A stretch of DNA of 64,000 nt from Climacteris rufus (lineage: Eukaryota; Chordata; Aves; Passeriformes; Climacteridae). Positions 61,497 to 64,000 of the stretch are shown here, in pieces (positions within the stretch are counted from its first letter, which is position 1; each line of letters opens with the position of its first letter). Under the pieces are notes generated by a model that was not told the DNA's origin, searched no databases, and was given only the letters and a program-made list of their open reading frames with translations. The position numbers were made by a program, and so were the translations under genes. The stretch covers positions 563,026 through 627,025 of the forward strand of contig VZRZ01000211.1 in assembly GCA_013398175.1 (NCBI GenBank), in the 5' to 3' direction.

Positions 61497-63825
61497 CTGT
61501 AACATCAACAAAAGCAGAAAATGGGTCAAAAAACTCATGGTCCTGCAGGCTATACTGGTACTTACCAAGGAAGGTTAGATATCTCTGCCCATCCTTTCAG
61601 CCTGGCTTAGAACATTTCAGCTTAGCATCATTAATTTCTATCTACTGAGACTTGTTTCCTGTGCTAACTAAACAGAACAGTTTGTGTGGTTTTAGGATTT
61701 TAAGCTATCTACTGAACTAATCTTCTTTCAGTTATCCTGTGCATACAATTTCCTCAACAATATATAAATTGCAATATCAGTCTAGGCTATTTGAAATTAC
61801 TGATCCTAGAAATTTGTATACAAACAACCAAGAAATTGGAGCAGCTTAATACTGATCTTAATAAACAAGTCTGAATATAATTTTTTGTTGACTACAGTCA
61901 GTTAAGGTAGACTGTATGCTGGCAGAGCAGAGACTTGACAATTACTGTGTGATGCAGGATGGAGAAGCACTGTTACCTAACTTTGTGGCTAGAAAAATCC
62001 AAGTAACAGGGCTGAAGACACTTGACTTAGTTTATGAAGTAGAGACCTTCCTATGTTAGTTAGTTTTAACTTCACATATGTGACTTTTTCTCTGAATTAT
62101 AGAAAAAGTCATTTTTTCCTCCACTTCATTGTTCTTAAGGAATAACACTACTGAAAGGAACAAGTATAAACATGACAGCAAACCCAAAGGATTTCACATT
62201 TCCAGCAAACAATTCCATCAAGCATAGCTGTGTTCCAGCCCATCAGTGTACAACAGGCCTCTCACGTCTAGGACAATTCACCTTTTACTGTTCCACAGCC
62301 TTGCAGGTACAAAATGATTGTCCCCCAAGTGTTGATTAACACAACCCTTCTAAATGTTCATTCTTAAATTGCCAGATATGTTTTGTTTATAATCCCAGCT
62401 GCAGTGTTTTCAAATTAGTGCAGAAATGTACCTGTTTCTACACAGCAGGTTTAATGAACAGACCACATGCAGCAGTACAGGCCAGCAGCCAGTGACAGTA
62501 CTGCTATGGATCAAAAAATTTGGATCTGAGTCCTCACAGTTTTTCCTTGTGCCTCCTTTGTGATGTTGCCAAGTACACATCACTTTTTCATCAGTAAAAG
62601 TAAGTGGTGTTTGGTGCTCATAGAAGTACAACTGTTAGGTAATCTAAAGCAGCATGCCCAAGGAGATGAAGATGGGCAGGCTATCTCTGTTCTCTTTTTG
62701 CTGTGCTTTTAAGACTATTCTGTAAAACTTCATTAGTTAAATTAATTACAGTACACCCATTTGGTATGTTCACTGGTAAAGTTTCCTCATACTTACACGA
62801 ATCACCTTAAGCCCAGCCACCCATCTATCTGCAGACTGACCTAAAGTTTTAACTTGAAAGCTACATAACTTAAAATGAGAGTCTGACAAAACCAAAATTA
62901 TTACTAACTCTCATCTTGAAGGCAGAAATTATTCCTCCATATTCTACTCTTGTAAAAAAACCCGTTATACAGCATTCCATGGAAGAAAATCCCACTGCTC
63001 CCAAGAGCTGTTACCTGAGAAGCCTGGGACAGACAGCTCTGAATGAACCAAATGAAGTGGAAAACCATCATTTTTACGATGGCAAACAGACTGGACACCT
63101 ACTCTGTGGAGCTTGAGAACCAGTATCTACATTCCTCTGAATTACTGCAACCAAAATCCTGATGAACAGAAGGACGACATGTTTGGACAGCATACCTTGC
63201 CAGGTAAATCATTATCCTAACATAAGACTTAGTTGGCCTTGTTTGTACAGTCTAATCAATTCAAGTATTTTATCCCACAAACCTGCAGATACAAGCAGAT
63301 CTTAAACAGTCCCCAAATGAAAGTGTCCAATTGTATTCTCACAATATAGATGCAATTGTTTAAGTATGTAATTAGCAGTATCGAAATTCTGATGAGGTAA
63401 GATCTGATAAAATTGTAACACCTGAAGTTATCAGACTATTTCTACACTATCTACTGTTCCCTCTGCCTCCTGAGCAGCAGTGTCACCCAGTGAACAGGGA
63501 GTTCAGAGGCAGCCAGACAAGCTCTGGCAACCCTTGCTGCTGCCAGTTCTGCAAGTTGCCAGCCCTTGGTTTTGCCACCCTGCACAATGGTGACCACTGG
63601 AAGATTTGGCAGTAACCAACCGTGGAGGACAGCAAACTATCGCTGCAGCAAGAATGTTACCAGTATCCTCTGAATTCATACTGCTGCTGAGAGCCACCAA
63701 AATCACTGGTATCAGAAATCCTTTTCAGAGAACCTGTGCTGGAGTGGGAGGAGGGAACAACTTACTGGCATAGCTTAATACCGTAGAGGGCTTCTACTAT
63801 GTGGATCAACCAGGACACCCAGAAC
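61376..63825 (-). CDS. TMEM254: TMEM254, last two coding exons (join 63825-63766, 61496-61376); 5' part beyond the window
   Basis: TMEM254 is a small multi-pass membrane protein (about 123 residues in human) of unknown function. The two exons join in phase (CA from the first plus A from the second gives Gln) and encode about 59 C-terminal residues. They read FWVSWLIHIVEALYGIKLCQ and then SKGITDPSVQFQWFVQTLLF, GYASFGLLVSYKPPAKKQY and stop. Human has YWLAWLIHVGESLYAIVLCK, then HKGIT..., ending in a basic tail. The WLIH..E and KGIT landmarks are kept. Two hydrophobic segments (around WVSWLIHIVEALYG and FVQTLLFGYASFGLLVS) are predicted membrane helices. The first exon would be preceded on the minus strand by further exons right of base 64000. 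Identification is by remembered family similarity; splice sites and stop are seen directly. Confidence 0.88.
61497..63765 (-). other. TMEM254 intron between the last two coding exons
   Basis: 2.3 kb without a recognisable exon or named repeat. Confidence 0.7.
63766..63825 (-). CDS. TMEM254: TMEM254 penultimate coding exon
   Basis: Sixty bases between TTTCCACCAG and GTAAG on the minus strand: one base, 19 codons and two bases. The WLIH motif and the Glu four residues after Ile define the family's C-terminal half. Confidence 0.87.
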
Positions 63826-64000
63826 CTGGTGGAAACAAAACATGGTTTATTTTGTTGAAATTAGAGAGAAGACTGTTAAGAGGCATTATGCAGACAATAT
63901 AAAACTGGAAGCACAGAAGTGACATCTTATCTTAACCTAGTCAGGGAGGGGTGTGTCTCACCTTAGGAAAAAACCCCGTATATTTGCACTTAGGAGAAAC

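Overview
This window is vertebrate nuclear DNA, almost certainly from a bird. The gene density is low, the genes are split into short exons with consensus GT/AG splice sites, and the repeats are avian in type (CR1 LINE 3' ends, an avian ERVL-type LTR, and a second LTR family present twice). There are no bacterial features. Nearly all long open frames lie in introns or intergenic DNA and are chance frames. The real coding sequence is a set of short exons recognised by protein similarity and by splice phases that fit together.

Three genes are supported. (1) At the left edge, on the minus strand, are the first two coding exons of PLAC9 (small secreted placenta-specific 9 protein); the rest lies beyond base 1. 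(2) The middle, on the plus strand, holds an eleven-coding-exon gene from 22509 to 52814. It encodes a 541-residue fold-type II PLP protein of the threonine dehydratase/serine racemase family with a C-terminal ACT-like domain. Its first coding exon supplies a predicted N-terminal transmembrane anchor. I know no standard gene symbol for it. All exon phases agree, it ends in a stop codon, and a polyadenylation signal follows at 53357. (3) At the right edge, on the minus strand, are the last two coding exons of TMEM254; the 5' part lies beyond base 64000. In human, TMEM254 and PLAC9 are neighbours at 10q22.3 in the same relative order and orientation, so the PLP gene sits between two conserved anchors and is antisense to both.

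Layout: 1-10783 PLAC9 (intron 1 contains a 30-N assembly gap beside G-runs); 10784-22500 intergenic or 5'-UTR DNA with a GC-rich, CpG-bearing block at about 17070-17530, microsatellites, and a plus-strand LTR ending at 21451; 22150-53385 the PLP gene, whose introns carry an ERVL-type LTR with an internal 71-bp duplication (32100-32735), a minus-strand LTR (39290-39888), a CR1 piece (42635-42760) and several strong hairpins; 53386-59990 intergenic, with a CR1 3' end at 53983-54325; 59990-64000 the TMEM254 3' UTR and last exons.

The item most worth attention is the PLP gene. It keeps the PLP lysine context (GSVKERG) and the overall fold signature. However, the glycine loop that normally holds the cofactor phosphate reads GGHCG, and the usual GNH motif reads SNF. 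A membrane-tethered PLP protein with altered cofactor-binding loops and an ACT domain is an unusual architecture.
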